Of a stretch of 64,000 nt of DNA, positions 8,288-16,798 are shown piece after piece. The notes under the pieces were generated by a model. It worked only from the letters and a program-made list of their open reading frames with translations, was not told the origin of the DNA and searched no databases. Position numbers and translations under genes: made by a program. How positions within the stretch are numbered: the stretch's first letter is position 1; every line of letters begins with the position of its first letter. This stretch comes from Encephalitozoon hellem ATCC 50504 (lineage: Eukaryota; Microsporidia; Unikaryonidae): positions 62,001 to 126,000 of the forward strand of contig NW_004057897.1 in assembly GCF_000277815.2 (NCBI RefSeq). The letters run 5' to 3'.

Positions 8288-9214
8288 CTACCAAGAGTCA
8301 AAATAAACCTCAAAGTACAGATCTTTATACAGGACCTTTAGATTTTCTTGCGAAATATAATGGATGTTTGTGTGGTCAACGAGAGACAGGCCCCCCTTCT
8401 TGCATATCTCAGATACAAGCCTCTTCCCGACTCTCGAGTCCATTCTAGCCAGCTCAGAAAACATTTCTTTGCCAATGAGGATATTCAAAAGAAACGGCCT
8501 CTCTTCAGCCACTCTCAGCAAGAAGTAAGCCATCTTCATGTAGTTCTTATCTATGTATTCTTTGACAAGGGAGATAACCTCCTCGTCGTTGAAGTTGAGC
8601 AGCCAGTCCAACGGCAAGGTATTGAATAGCTTTATCTTTTCCTCCGGGAACAGCGGGTTCATGAGCACCATGCAAAAAAACTCCTTGAAGACTTCTGCTT
8701 TGCAACTAAACAATATGTAGAAGTCTAGAAACTCCTTGAATCTCGATATTTTCTTGCTCATCTCCCTGATCACAGACGAGGAGTCTAGCTGGCAGAACTC
8801 AGAGTAGAAGAAGTCCTTTAAGAACTTGAGCCTGCCAAACTCAAACGGAAGTAGGGAGAACCCTATTCCACAGCCTGATTTCGCAAGTGCCCACTTCACA
8901 TCTATTTCCGCATTCCCCTTGTGTCTTTTGAACACTCTAGACTGGTTCTCTCTTATTCTGCTCTCAATCCTGAGGACATCTACCTCCTTCTTTAGTTTCT
9001 CCGCTCTCCTCAGATCGTCCAAGGCTGCTCGGCTCTTTTGCTCCTTCATTGCAAAGTTCTGCTTTTCCAATGCAATCATGTTCTGCCGCAATATCACTAT
9101 CTCTCCAGTGAGCTTCATATTTTCTTGCTTAAGCCTCAGGAGTTCCATCTTCTCGCTCTCCATGTCGTGACTGGCGTCTTCTCTCGCTTCACTTGATCCA
9201 TTAAGCCCCTTCAT
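8288..9214 (-). CDS. coiled-coil protein, possible ATRIP/Ddc2-like checkpoint subunit
   Basis: The product is 308 aa. Residues about 18-90 form a strong coiled coil ('GEIVILRQNMIALEKQN') with the spacing seen in Lcd1/Ddc2/ATRIP, followed by a helical C-terminal domain of about 200 residues. ATRIP recruits the ATR kinase to RPA-coated DNA. The similarity is mostly in coiled coil and so is weak evidence; a structural or cytoskeletal protein is an alternative. Its ATG overlaps the TGA of the upstream Rgp1 gene by 4 bp on the same strand; internal ATGs at 9163 and 9148 could be the true start. Confidence 0.4.
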   Translation of the reverse strand: MKGLNGSSEAREDASHDMESEKMELLRLKQENMKLTGEIVILRQNMIALEKQNFAMKEQKSRAALDDLRRAEKLKKEVDVLRIESRIRENQSRVFKRHKGNAEIDVKWALAKSGCGIGFSLLPFEFGRLKFLKDFFYSEFCQLDSSSVIREMSKKISRFKEFLDFYILFSCKAEVFKEFFCMVLMNPLFPEEKIKLFNTLPLDWLLNFNDEEVISLVKEYIDKNYMKMAYFLLRVAEERPFLLNILIGKEMFSELARMDSRVGKRLVSEICKKGGLSLVDHTNIHYISQENLKVLYKDLYFEVYFDSW

Positions 9215-10239
9215 ACTCGGTTTTCGTTTGAAAGGATTATTTGCTGATACTCGTCCATGCCTATCCTTGCCTTTGGAGAGACCTTGTTTACCGGTAGTAC
9301 AAACCCAACTCCGTCAAACTCTATCCTGTATGAAAACCTCACAGAAAATAGTGCACAGTCAAAGGTAAACCAGTCATGCTTTACATTAACCGGCACTCTC
9401 TTGTAAAGACACATGTTCGAATTAAACTCCTTGACAACCCTCTCCTCACTGCTTGAAACCTTTCCATCGATACATTCCGCCACCATCAGCACTATCCTTG
9501 TTGATCTGATGTTCCTTTTGTACCATATCGTCATTACATCACTCTCAATAAGATGCCTTCGATACTCGATCTTGGCAACCTCCTCATCGCCATTCCAAGC
9601 ATTAACTCTGTGCCTACCTACTTCGACTCCAGAGTCCCCCTCTATTGATACATAGAAGTATATGTCCCCTTTGCTTTCCTTCTTGTATCTTTCCACAACC
9701 TTATTCATAAACCTAGGGAACTCTTCAAGGACATGTCTCTTTTGCTCCACCATCTCCGCAATAGTCCCAGAACTTGCAGGCTTATTCCTTAGGGAACTAA
9801 CGATCTCTCCAAATGCAGTATCATCTCCATCCCCAATTCTGATCATGTCTTCGTGGACTATGATGCTCTCTATTTTCCCAGAAGGCTCAAATCCGACGGG
9901 ATAGACATCAAACATCTCCGCCCTCACATTCTTCTTCTTTCCATAGTATCCCTCCACAATAATCGTGTATACAACTTCTAGACTCCTCAGCCTCATTGAG
10001 GGAGGAGCGCTTCTTGGTATGATGCATCTATACATAGTCTCGGATCCCTCTTCCATTCGGAGCTCGACAGGCGTAGACTCTAGGAGCTTGATCTCCTTTC
10101 CATCGATCCTTACAGCTCCGGTAATCCGTGCTGCCAGAAGACTAGGCCTCTGGGATGCACGCCCGCATTTCTTCCACCTTATACACGATCTGAATATGCC
10201 TCCCGTGTAGGCAGGAAAAGAGCATATTTCAAGGTCCAT
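9211..10239 (-). CDS. RGP1: Rgp1-like subunit of the Ric1-Rgp1 Rab6/Ypt6 exchange factor
   Basis: Rgp1 with Ric1 activates Ypt6/Rab6 at the Golgi for endosome-to-Golgi and intra-Golgi traffic. The 342-aa product is beta-rich with an arrestin-like layout. 'SLLAARITGAVRIDGK' near the N-terminus and 'RSLEVVYTIIVEGYYGKK' near residue 90 match the two most conserved strands of Rgp1. No signal peptide or membrane segment is seen. The stop codon overlaps the start of the coiled-coil gene downstream. The family is fast-evolving, so the call rests on a few motifs. Confidence 0.55.
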   Translation of the reverse strand: MDLEICSFPAYTGGIFRSCIRWKKCGRASQRPSLLAARITGAVRIDGKEIKLLESTPVELRMEEGSETMYRCIIPRSAPPSMRLRSLEVVYTIIVEGYYGKKKNVRAEMFDVYPVGFEPSGKIESIIVHEDMIRIGDGDDTAFGEIVSSLRNKPASSGTIAEMVEQKRHVLEEFPRFMNKVVERYKKESKGDIYFYVSIEGDSGVEVGRHRVNAWNGDEEVAKIEYRRHLIESDVMTIWYKRNIRSTRIVLMVAECIDGKVSSSEERVVKEFNSNMCLYKRVPVNVKHDWFTFDCALFSVRFSYRIEFDGVGFVLPVNKVSPKARIGMDEYQQIILSNENRV

Positions 10240-10347
10240 GTCTCAAAAACAACAGGGATCCTCAGCCCAGGTTTTACTTTGGCTCAGAAGCTTTCTCAGA
10301 AAGACACAAAGCTGGATCTAAAATCTTTAATTAGCTCAACCCGGGAA

Positions 10348-12306
10348 TCACCTTCTTCCTCCCAGACTATTTCTTTCAAAAGGATCGTCGTCAGACGCAT
10401 TGAAAATTCCGCTATTTCCGAAAAGCCCTCCAATGCCGCCTTCGTTCTTTTCATTTGGATCGGCATATCCTATGCTTGGCTTTGCAGGCTGCTGTGAAGG
10501 CCCAGTACCCCCGAAAAGCTCTCCAAACAGGCTCCTTCCATTTCCGAACATATTTCCTATCGATCCTGTAGCATCGGCCTGCCGAGGCACACCAGGTTGT
10601 TCCTGCCCTGCACCACCAAACAATGGGAAACTTTGCATGCCGGTAGCCATGCCACCGTTGCTCTGGAGGAAAGCGCCTCTTTCTTGTCCAAAGAGAAGGC
10701 TGCTCTCAGAGCTTTGCTTAGCCTCTTCACCTCCACTTATCTTTCTCTTGAGTAGTGAAGACCCAGGGTTCGGTGTATGGGGCTCTGCAGACTCTTGGAC
10801 ACCGCTAAGCTGGGGCTGGAGGGTTGTACTCCCTCCAAACACAAACGGCTTAATCTCAGGGCCCTTGGCATCAGAAGCAAAAGGGCTAGAGATGTTCTCA
10901 TGATTTACAGTAGAAGGTGAGTTTTGTGTCAGAGGCTGTGAAACGCTGGAATCAAACCTAAATGCCGATATATCTCCTTGCATTCCAGGAGTCCTTCCAT
11001 CCCAGAATCCAAACCTCTTTGGCTCCTCGTTCTTCACGCTTCCCCCTAGGCCTTCCTTCTCTTCATGTCTAACCGTCTCACCAGGCATTCCTCCAAACAC
11101 GAACGGCGTCTTTAGTGGCACTGCCCCTTCGTCTTTTTTGGCATCTAGGCCAATTTCGGTCTGCACTGTATCAGAGCCATTTTCTTTGTCCCCAGAAACA
11201 GGCTCTAAGGTAGAACAAGAATCAACCGTAGCAGGATTAGGCACATTACCGACATTCAAAACAGTGCCCATACTATCTTCCTCTGTATTCGGACTCCAAC
11301 TGGCCTTCGGCATCACGCCCTTATCATCATTCTTCTTACCATCAACTTCTGTAGCAGGAATCTCAGACACTTTATCTTCATTCCCATCAAGGCCGACACT
11401 CCTGCCCTCAATCGTCTCTATATCAAATAGCCGCTCCCTCCTTGCTTGGCTAAGAATACCCACAAGCTTCTCCTTCTCTTCCTCCTCAAGATCATCCATG
11501 TCAAACTTGTCGTCTGTAACATATCTTGCCATCGTTCTGTCAACACCAAGATCCTTCTCAAGATAGAAATAGGACCTCGGAACCTTAGACTCCCATCGGT
11601 CCTTGGCTATCTTCTTTCTTTTCTCAGCCCTTTCCCTCTCCTCTCTTCTCCTTTCCTTCTCCTTCAGCTCATACTCTTTCCTTATCTCATACTCTACACA
11701 TCTTTTACAGTTGTAGTCTCCCCCAAAGTTGCACCGTACACTCCCTTTCACCTCCTCAGAATTCAGCTTCTTCACATTCCTTTCACAGAAATACTCTTCC
11801 TCCTCGTCAGTAGACACATCTCCCAGATGGAGAAAAAGATTGTCTTCAGAGTCATAGCAAATCGCCTTCTCAATCGTCTCGGTTGGCGTCTTTCCCTCCA
11901 CTCTGTACTTCTTCGGAAGTATCCCCCAGCTTACATCGTTCTCTTTCTTTAGCGCATACTTCTTCTGGTAGCCCCTTCTCCTGTGCTTCTTCGCCTTCCT
12001 TTCACCCTTCAAATCCCCTGCATCCTCACTCCTCTTCCATTTCGCCCCAATGCCCCTCTCGGCTTTCTCCATACTCATCTTCTTCAACATCTCAAATCCA
12101 TCGTCTATCTTCTTTCCGCACTGAGGCTCTGCTATCGCCTTACACAGCTCCTTGATATCATCAAGCTCGCATATCGATATCGGCTTCGAACTCTCAAACC
12201 TGGAGCACAGCTTTTCATACGACTCAGACTCCACCCTCCTTCCAGGCCTCAGCGTGTCCTTAATCCTATTCCACGCCTCTCTCATTTTCTCATAGAATCC
12301 TGCCAT
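10348..12306 (-). CDS. FG-repeat nucleoporin of nuclear-basket type (Nup1/Nup60/Nup153-like)
   Basis: The product is 652 aa. The N-terminus ('MAGFYEKMREAWNRIKD') can form an amphipathic helix like those that anchor Nup1/Nup60/Nup153 to the inner nuclear membrane. Residues about 185-250 have a Cys pair motif (CNF...CKRC) and a highly charged KER helix. The second half holds scattered FG units: FVFGG twice, LFGQ, LFGGAG, MFGN, LFGELFGG, GLFGN. The C-terminal tail after the last FG repeat is short and basic. FG repeats form the permeability barrier and dock importins. The precise orthologue is uncertain because FG regions diverge quickly. Confidence 0.7.
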   Translation of the reverse strand: MAGFYEKMREAWNRIKDTLRPGRRVESESYEKLCSRFESSKPISICELDDIKELCKAIAEPQCGKKIDDGFEMLKKMSMEKAERGIGAKWKRSEDAGDLKGERKAKKHRRRGYQKKYALKKENDVSWGILPKKYRVEGKTPTETIEKAICYDSEDNLFLHLGDVSTDEEEEYFCERNVKKLNSEEVKGSVRCNFGGDYNCKRCVEYEIRKEYELKEKERRREERERAEKRKKIAKDRWESKVPRSYFYLEKDLGVDRTMARYVTDDKFDMDDLEEEEKEKLVGILSQARRERLFDIETIEGRSVGLDGNEDKVSEIPATEVDGKKNDDKGVMPKASWSPNTEEDSMGTVLNVGNVPNPATVDSCSTLEPVSGDKENGSDTVQTEIGLDAKKDEGAVPLKTPFVFGGMPGETVRHEEKEGLGGSVKNEEPKRFGFWDGRTPGMQGDISAFRFDSSVSQPLTQNSPSTVNHENISSPFASDAKGPEIKPFVFGGSTTLQPQLSGVQESAEPHTPNPGSSLLKRKISGGEEAKQSSESSLLFGQERGAFLQSNGGMATGMQSFPLFGGAGQEQPGVPRQADATGSIGNMFGNGRSLFGELFGGTGPSQQPAKPSIGYADPNEKNEGGIGGLFGNSGIFNASDDDPFERNSLGGRR

Positions 12307-12373
12307 CCTGCTGGGTCAACAATAATTTTTTATCATAAAATCCAGTTCTAAGCCAATTTTAATTCAACACCCG

Positions 12374-12649
12374 CTATTCATTTTCCCTATCCTCCTTTAT
12401 GTACCTCTTCAGCCTGCACAGTCCCTTTAGAATCTTAGGGTCCTCTTCCTTCCTTATCCGGTCGCTCCTCCCTTCAGTCGGCATTCCAGAACCTGCTAGG
12501 CCTTCCATCCTCAAGGGCCCCCTTCCACACACAGGACAAGCATCTTGCGTACCCAAATGCCTCTTAATACACAAGTAGCAAAAATTATGTCCACACGGCG
12601 TCTCATGTCTTATGGACACCTCACACCCACATATCATACACAAATCCAT
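12374..12649 (-). CDS. small RING-finger protein, probable E3 ubiquitin ligase
   Basis: The product is 91 aa. A complete C3HC4 RING occupies residues 4-41: Cys4, Cys7, Cys19, His21, Cys24, Cys27, Cys38 and Cys41, with the 'TPCGHNFCYLCI' core found in Rad18- and TRIM-type RINGs. The rest is a short charged tail. RING domains bind E2 enzymes and pass ubiquitin to a target; the target is unknown here. No other domain is present, so it may act as part of a complex. It lies 33 bp from the Pop5 gene on the same strand. Confidence 0.7.
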   Translation of the reverse strand: MDLCMICGCEVSIRHETPCGHNFCYLCIKRHLGTQDACPVCGRGPLRMEGLAGSGMPTEGRSDRIRKEEDPKILKGLCRLKRYIKEDRENE

Positions 12650-12682
12650 CAGGGGCCTTTCTTCAAAGCATCTATTTATCCC

Positions 12683-13033
12683 CTATCTCTTCTCCATCCT
12701 CACATACTTTAGAATCTTCCTCATTGCCCTCTTAAGAATCCCAGACACCCACAGAACTGACATCGAACATTTGAAGCCAGATATCTCTCCTATAGTGGTA
12801 ATCGTAAACAGGACATATTTGCACACCGGCGCATCGCATCTGATCACCACTATCTGGCTGTGCGGTAAATACTCAACAATACCCAGATTACCCACCATCG
12901 ATAGAACATGCCTTCCATAATCAATCTCAACCCTTGACTTGATAACAGAACCCAATACATCCATACTAGGCATGCCTCTGCCCTCTTCAAGCAGAAGCTT
13001 CACAACGATGTATCTTGATTTCACACGAACCAT
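12683..13033 (-). CDS. POP5: RNase P/RNase MRP subunit Pop5
   Basis: Pop5 is a core protein of RNase P (5' maturation of pre-tRNA) and RNase MRP (pre-rRNA cleavage). The 116-aa product starts 'MVRVKSRYIVVKLLLEEG', the diagnostic Pop5 N-terminus, and has the compact alpha-beta layout and length of the family. A Y-L-P-H-S-Q segment near 56-61 precedes the strand 'IVVIRCDAPVCKYVLF', equivalent to the conserved strand that carries the Arg and Cys residues in archaeal and yeast Pop5. It lies in a close minus-strand run with RING and pyruvate kinase genes (about 25-35 bp spacers). Confidence 0.8.
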   Translation of the reverse strand: MVRVKSRYIVVKLLLEEGRGMPSMDVLGSVIKSRVEIDYGRHVLSMVGNLGIVEYLPHSQIVVIRCDAPVCKYVLFTITTIGEISGFKCSMSVLWVSGILKRAMRKILKYVRMEKR

Positions 13034-13056
13034 ACTGGGGCTGTAAAATCAATTCG

Positions 13057-14328
13057 TCAAACATTCACTATCCTTACATCTCCTTTGAATATAACCAGGA
13101 ACCTTCCCTTCATCCCCATGCCTTCTAGGATCATGTTTACATCAGCAGACTCTTCTCCCTCTACAGGAATCATCCCTCGGCAAATACTAAATCTCCTGAG
13201 AATCCATTTGTCATTGGAAATCACAACAATGGGAACCGTAGGAGACCTCAAATACATCCGCTCTATCTCAAAAGACTCTCCAAAGCATATCACAACACCA
13301 TCCACATATGGACACCCTTCGTAAAGCCTTTCACTCCTTAATCCATACTCCTCAGCATCAATGCATACGCTTCTCATAAACTTAACAGTTTCAATGGGAA
13401 ACGCCCCCACAGCTGTCTCTCCACTCAGCATCACACAGTCGCATCCATCGATGACTGCATTTCCAACATCAGAGATTTCCGATCTGTTTGGAGTGCTCTT
13501 CAAGATCATGCTCTCCATCATCTGTGTCGCGCAGATAACAGGCTTACCCTCCCTCTTCGCAGATAGAAGAATCTTCTTCTGAGCACTGAACATGTTTTCT
13601 AGGCCAATCTCAACTCCAAGGTCCCCCCTCGCTATCATCACCCCGTCAGAGGACAAGGCTATCTCTCCAAGATTCCTCATTCCCAGGCACGACTCCACCT
13701 TGGATACAATGGGAACCCCCGATCCAACAACCCTTCTTATCTCTTCAACGTCCCTACGAGAATTCACAAAAGACACAAAGATCATGTCTATTCCATTCCT
13801 CACTCCAAACATAATGTCATCCTTATCTTCATTACTCAAAGATTCAATTCCTATATCTATGTTCGGAAAATTCATGGACTTGTTGCTTTTAACCACCCCA
13901 CTGCTCATCACCTTGCATCCAAACCCGTTTTCTTCTACACTGGTAACCTTCATGTCTATTGCACCATCATCAATAAATACCCTGTCATCCATGCTCAGAG
14001 ACTTAAAGTCAATCTTCGGTATCAAGATGCCCTTGCCTGACGACGAAAAGCGAAGGATGTCCCCAGCATTCACCTTGATGTCCTTTTCCTCCGGCGTCCT
14101 AATCCTCACCTCAGGACCCCTTGTGTCCAATGCTATTGCAACATACCTGCCCACACCACACCTGGAATCCTTAATACTTCTAATAGTCTCCAGATGCGCT
14201 TCTCTTGAGCCATGGCTGAAGTTAATCCTTGCAACAGACATCCCAGCATCAATTAACTCCCTGATCTTCTGCCTCGAAGATGTACTTGGCCCAATGGTGC
14301 ACACTATCTTTGTCAATGCCTCCCTCAT
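13057..14328 (-). CDS. PYK1: pyruvate kinase
   Basis: The enzyme converts phosphoenolpyruvate and ADP to pyruvate and ATP, the last step of glycolysis and a main ATP source for these amitochondriate parasites. Motifs are complete: 'ARINFSHGS', 'DTRGPEVR', 'VSKVES', the catalytic-site signature 'VMIARGDLGVEIG' and 'ICATQMMES'. The 423-aa length is about 100 shorter than yeast, mainly in the C-terminal allosteric domain, so fructose-1,6-bisphosphate control is probably lost. The frame is open to a GTG at 14349, but the first ATG is at 14328 and fits the family ('MREALTKIVCTIGP'). An AAATTT motif lies upstream near 14350-14360. Confidence 0.95.
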   Translation of the reverse strand: MREALTKIVCTIGPSTSSRQKIRELIDAGMSVARINFSHGSREAHLETIRSIKDSRCGVGRYVAIALDTRGPEVRIRTPEEKDIKVNAGDILRFSSSGKGILIPKIDFKSLSMDDRVFIDDGAIDMKVTSVEENGFGCKVMSSGVVKSNKSMNFPNIDIGIESLSNEDKDDIMFGVRNGIDMIFVSFVNSRRDVEEIRRVVGSGVPIVSKVESCLGMRNLGEIALSSDGVMIARGDLGVEIGLENMFSAQKKILLSAKREGKPVICATQMMESMILKSTPNRSEISDVGNAVIDGCDCVMLSGETAVGAFPIETVKFMRSVCIDAEEYGLRSERLYEGCPYVDGVVICFGESFEIERMYLRSPTVPIVVISNDKWILRRFSICRGMIPVEGEESADVNMILEGMGMKGRFLVIFKGDVRIVNV

Positions 14329-14457
14329 CAATGGATATAGAATAAACACTTTCCAAATTTATCAAGTTTGCTTTGAGACAGATGATAGGTTCTTCGCAGA
14401 TAGGGAGTACTTTCCCACAGGAGCCACAGATATAACTGTGGACAATCCCTGGGGTGG

Positions 14458-14937
14458 ATGAAGACAATTGCTATTGTAATGAGGTCTCTGAATGACGAAG
14501 TCCCATCTCTTAAGGCCCCGGCAGCAGGCGCGCTCCTGAAGTCAGCAAAGCACATCGTGATAATATTCATAGAGAGGAACAAGATATTTCTCTTCAACGA
14601 ACCACATGTGATGCTCGAGTCCGAAAAGATCTTGAGCATCGAGCAAAAGCTCCACAGAAAGGCTGTTGTTGCACATCTTGAAAAAGCAGCACAGACAGTG
14701 AAGAAGATGAACCCCAAGGCGGAAATATCAAAGCTTGTGATCAGCGGGGATGAAAAGTATAAAATAAGGAAATGCCTAGAATGCCTGGAGGTTCAAGCAG
14801 TCATGTTTATTGCCAAGCACAAGAAAAAGAAGTTTTATGAGTACTTTGTCCAGTCGCTGGAGGATTATGTATTTGAGATCGTGAAGATCCCGATCATTAA
14901 GGTGTTAACCCCGGAACACTGTCTCCAGATTCCTTGA
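14458..14937 (+). CDS. hypothetical protein with a possible universal-stress-protein-like fold
   Basis: The product is 159 aa with no membrane segment. The C-terminal third ('VQAVMFIAKHKKKKFYEYF' then 'VFEIVKIPIIKVL') resembles the last strand-helix-strand of UspA domains, where a G-rich ATP loop would sit; that Gly motif is absent here. The N-terminal strand 'MKTIAIVMRSL' is also compatible. The fold guess is mine and weak. The start is the only early ATG. It is divergent from pyruvate kinase (129 bp spacer) and convergent with Arv1 (24 bp). Confidence 0.5.
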   Translation: MKTIAIVMRSLNDEVPSLKAPAAGALLKSAKHIVIIFIERNKIFLFNEPHVMLESEKILSIEQKLHRKAVVAHLEKAAQTVKKMNPKAEISKLVISGDEKYKIRKCLECLEVQAVMFIAKHKKKKFYEYFVQSLEDYVFEIVKIPIIKVLTPEHCLQIP

Positions 14938-14961
14938 AGTCAAAGGCATTCCAAAAATAAA

Positions 14962-15630
14962 TTATAATCCAATAGACCCGAGAATTCTTTTGCACAGTAA
15001 ACCTGTGGCGATTTTACATCCATACAAACATCCGGCTGCCGTCTCATTCCTCACCAGGCACATCTCTGAGACCACAATGGAATTCGATGCTATGCAGAGA
15101 AAGTCTATGACCGGCAGGTATTCCTCCCACTGATACCTCCACATTATCATGATGAATACAAACAAGTAGTAGAAGCTTGAGAGTAGAAGCGCACTGGATA
15201 GCTTTATGAATCCGGCACGCCTGTGGAACACAGTGAACGATAATACTAGAAGAAGCCCGGTCTCCATGAGACTCTCCACAGCATCTCTGAAGACAATGGA
15301 TATTGCATCAACTGAAACAGCCTTCCCCAGGCCTTCTCCAGAAAGAAGAAGCCTAAGGGCATCATGGTGCCGAAGCATGGGCCCGGTAAGCACCCTGACG
15401 ACCAACATGAGCAGAGCGCCCCCGGTGAAGTCCTTTTTGTTGTTGAAGAGGTAGTGTCTGAAGATTCTCCTTTTGAGCAAGAGAAGGTCTATAAGCTTCA
15501 TCAGGCCATTCAGCTCAAAGTATCTGTCCATCTTCTTGCAGCATACCAGGCATTTCGAAATCTGCTTGGCAGAGGAATTCTTGAGAAACAATTGTTTTGC
15601 CCTGCACCCACATTCTATACACACATACAT
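14962..15630 (-). CDS. ARV1: Arv1-family ER lipid/sterol homeostasis protein
   Basis: Arv1 is an ER membrane protein needed for sterol distribution and for delivery of early GPI intermediates. The 222-aa product begins with the Arv1 homology domain: 'MYVCIECGCRAKQLF', then a second zinc pair in 'KCLVCCKKMDRYFE' and 'LMKLIDLLLLKRRIFRHYLFN', which is diagnostic. Several hydrophobic segments follow (about 75-95, 135-160 and 165-185). The frame is open to 15720 but the ATG at 15630 fits the family start. Its promoter is shared with the divergent HDAC gene (77 bp between the ATGs). Confidence 0.85.
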   Translation of the reverse strand: MYVCIECGCRAKQLFLKNSSAKQISKCLVCCKKMDRYFELNGLMKLIDLLLLKRRIFRHYLFNNKKDFTGGALLMLVVRVLTGPMLRHHDALRLLLSGEGLGKAVSVDAISIVFRDAVESLMETGLLLVLSFTVFHRRAGFIKLSSALLLSSFYYLFVFIMIMWRYQWEEYLPVIDFLCIASNSIVVSEMCLVRNETAAGCLYGCKIATGLLCKRILGSIGL

Positions 15631-15707
15631 CTCTATTCTGCCAGGGCTTCTGCAGAATGTTTTCATTGCAAGAAGAAGTTTTGGCCGGTACCAGTACCCC
15701 TGGAGTA

Positions 15708-16739
15708 ATGGCCATTGCATATATATTCGACGAGGAGGTAGGACTGTTCCACTATGGGCCTAGGCACCCTATGAAACCATTTAGAACAGTTCTTACGCAC
15801 TCTCTAGTGAAGTCTTTTGGCCTCGACAAGAAGATGACGATAGTCAAGCCAGCAACAACCTCTTTGACATACCACACAAAGGAGTATCTGGAAAATCTTG
15901 GGAAGAACGAAACGCCTGACTGCCCTGATTTCATCGGGCTCTCCAGATTCTGTGAGCTATATGGGAGTGCTTCCATAAACTCTGCAATGATCCTTGCAGA
16001 GGGAGAGTACAGTACTGTGATCAACTGGAGCGGTGGGCTCCACCATGCACACAAAAGCGTTCCAAGTGGATTCTGCCATGTAAACGATATTGTGATGGCG
16101 ATTCTAGAGCTTCTGAAGACATATCAAAGAGTCATGTACATAGACATAGATGCCCACCATGGAGATGGGGTTGAGGAAGCGTTCCTTGAATGCGACAGGG
16201 TTCTGACTCTTTCCCTGCATAAGTATGGAGACGGGTTTTTCCCCGAGACAGGGACTCTCATTACGACGGGGCATAAGGCTGTGAATGTTCCGCTTCTATC
16301 TGGAATTGATGATGCAGGCTACAAGTACATTTTCGAGCCGGTTGTGAAATCCTGTGTCAGGAAGTTCCTACCCGATGCAATTGTGCTGCAGTGCGGCGCA
16401 GACTCCTTGGGGGAAGATAGGCTGGGATGCTTCAACCTCTCAATAGAAGGCCATGCGTCGTGTGTTCGGTTTGTTAGCTCGCTTGGGATTCCTTTGCTCT
16501 GTCTTGGAGGAGGAGGATATACTCTGACTAATGTTGCAAGGTGCTGGGCATATGAGACGGCTGTTTTATGTGGAGAGGACCCCATTGTTGACATTCCCAA
16601 GGAGAATCCCTTCTATACATACTTCAGTCCTACATATACCATTAATCCGGTGTTCAAAAGGAAGTATGCCAATAAGAACGATAGGGAGTATCTGGACATG
16701 ATTATGAGCTTTATACTTGATAAGGTGGATAAGTTTTGA
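15708..16739 (+). CDS. class I histone deacetylase (Rpd3/Hos2 type)
   Basis: Zn-dependent enzyme that removes acetyl groups from histone lysines. The 343-aa product has all catalytic landmarks: 'NWSGGLHHAHKS' with the His pair, 'YIDIDAHHGDGVEEAF' with the zinc Asp and His, 'LQCGADSLGEDRLGCFNL' and 'GGGGYTLTNVARCWAYET'. There is no C-terminal extension, so it is a minimal catalytic domain. The frame is open upstream to 15597, but the ATG at 15708 gives the normal class I start ('MAIAYIFDEEVGLFHYG') and has CCCC about ten bases upstream. Confidence 0.95.
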   Translation: MAIAYIFDEEVGLFHYGPRHPMKPFRTVLTHSLVKSFGLDKKMTIVKPATTSLTYHTKEYLENLGKNETPDCPDFIGLSRFCELYGSASINSAMILAEGEYSTVINWSGGLHHAHKSVPSGFCHVNDIVMAILELLKTYQRVMYIDIDAHHGDGVEEAFLECDRVLTLSLHKYGDGFFPETGTLITTGHKAVNVPLLSGIDDAGYKYIFEPVVKSCVRKFLPDAIVLQCGADSLGEDRLGCFNLSIEGHASCVRFVSSLGIPLLCLGGGGYTLTNVARCWAYETAVLCGEDPIVDIPKENPFYTYFSPTYTINPVFKRKYANKNDREYLDMIMSFILDKVDKF

Positions 16740-16781
16740 GACTCTGGGCATAGCTTCTGCGAAGGACTGATTTTGGAGAAT

Positions 16782-16794
16782 AAATTTTTTGCCC
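16782..16794 (+). promoter_or_regulatory. AAATTT- and CCC-like start-proximal motifs of the La gene
   Basis: AAATTT at 16782-16787 and CCC at 16792-16794 lie 5-17 bases before the ATG at 16799. Such motifs in front of start codons are described for microsporidia and go with very short 5' untranslated regions. The motif is seen; its function here is inferred. Confidence 0.6.
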
Positions 16795-16798
16795 ATTC

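Noticed and set aside
13592..14461. 289-codon plus-strand frame opposite pyruvate kinase
   Set aside because: It lies wholly antisense to a gene with complete catalytic motifs; its translation is low in complexity and has no family signature.
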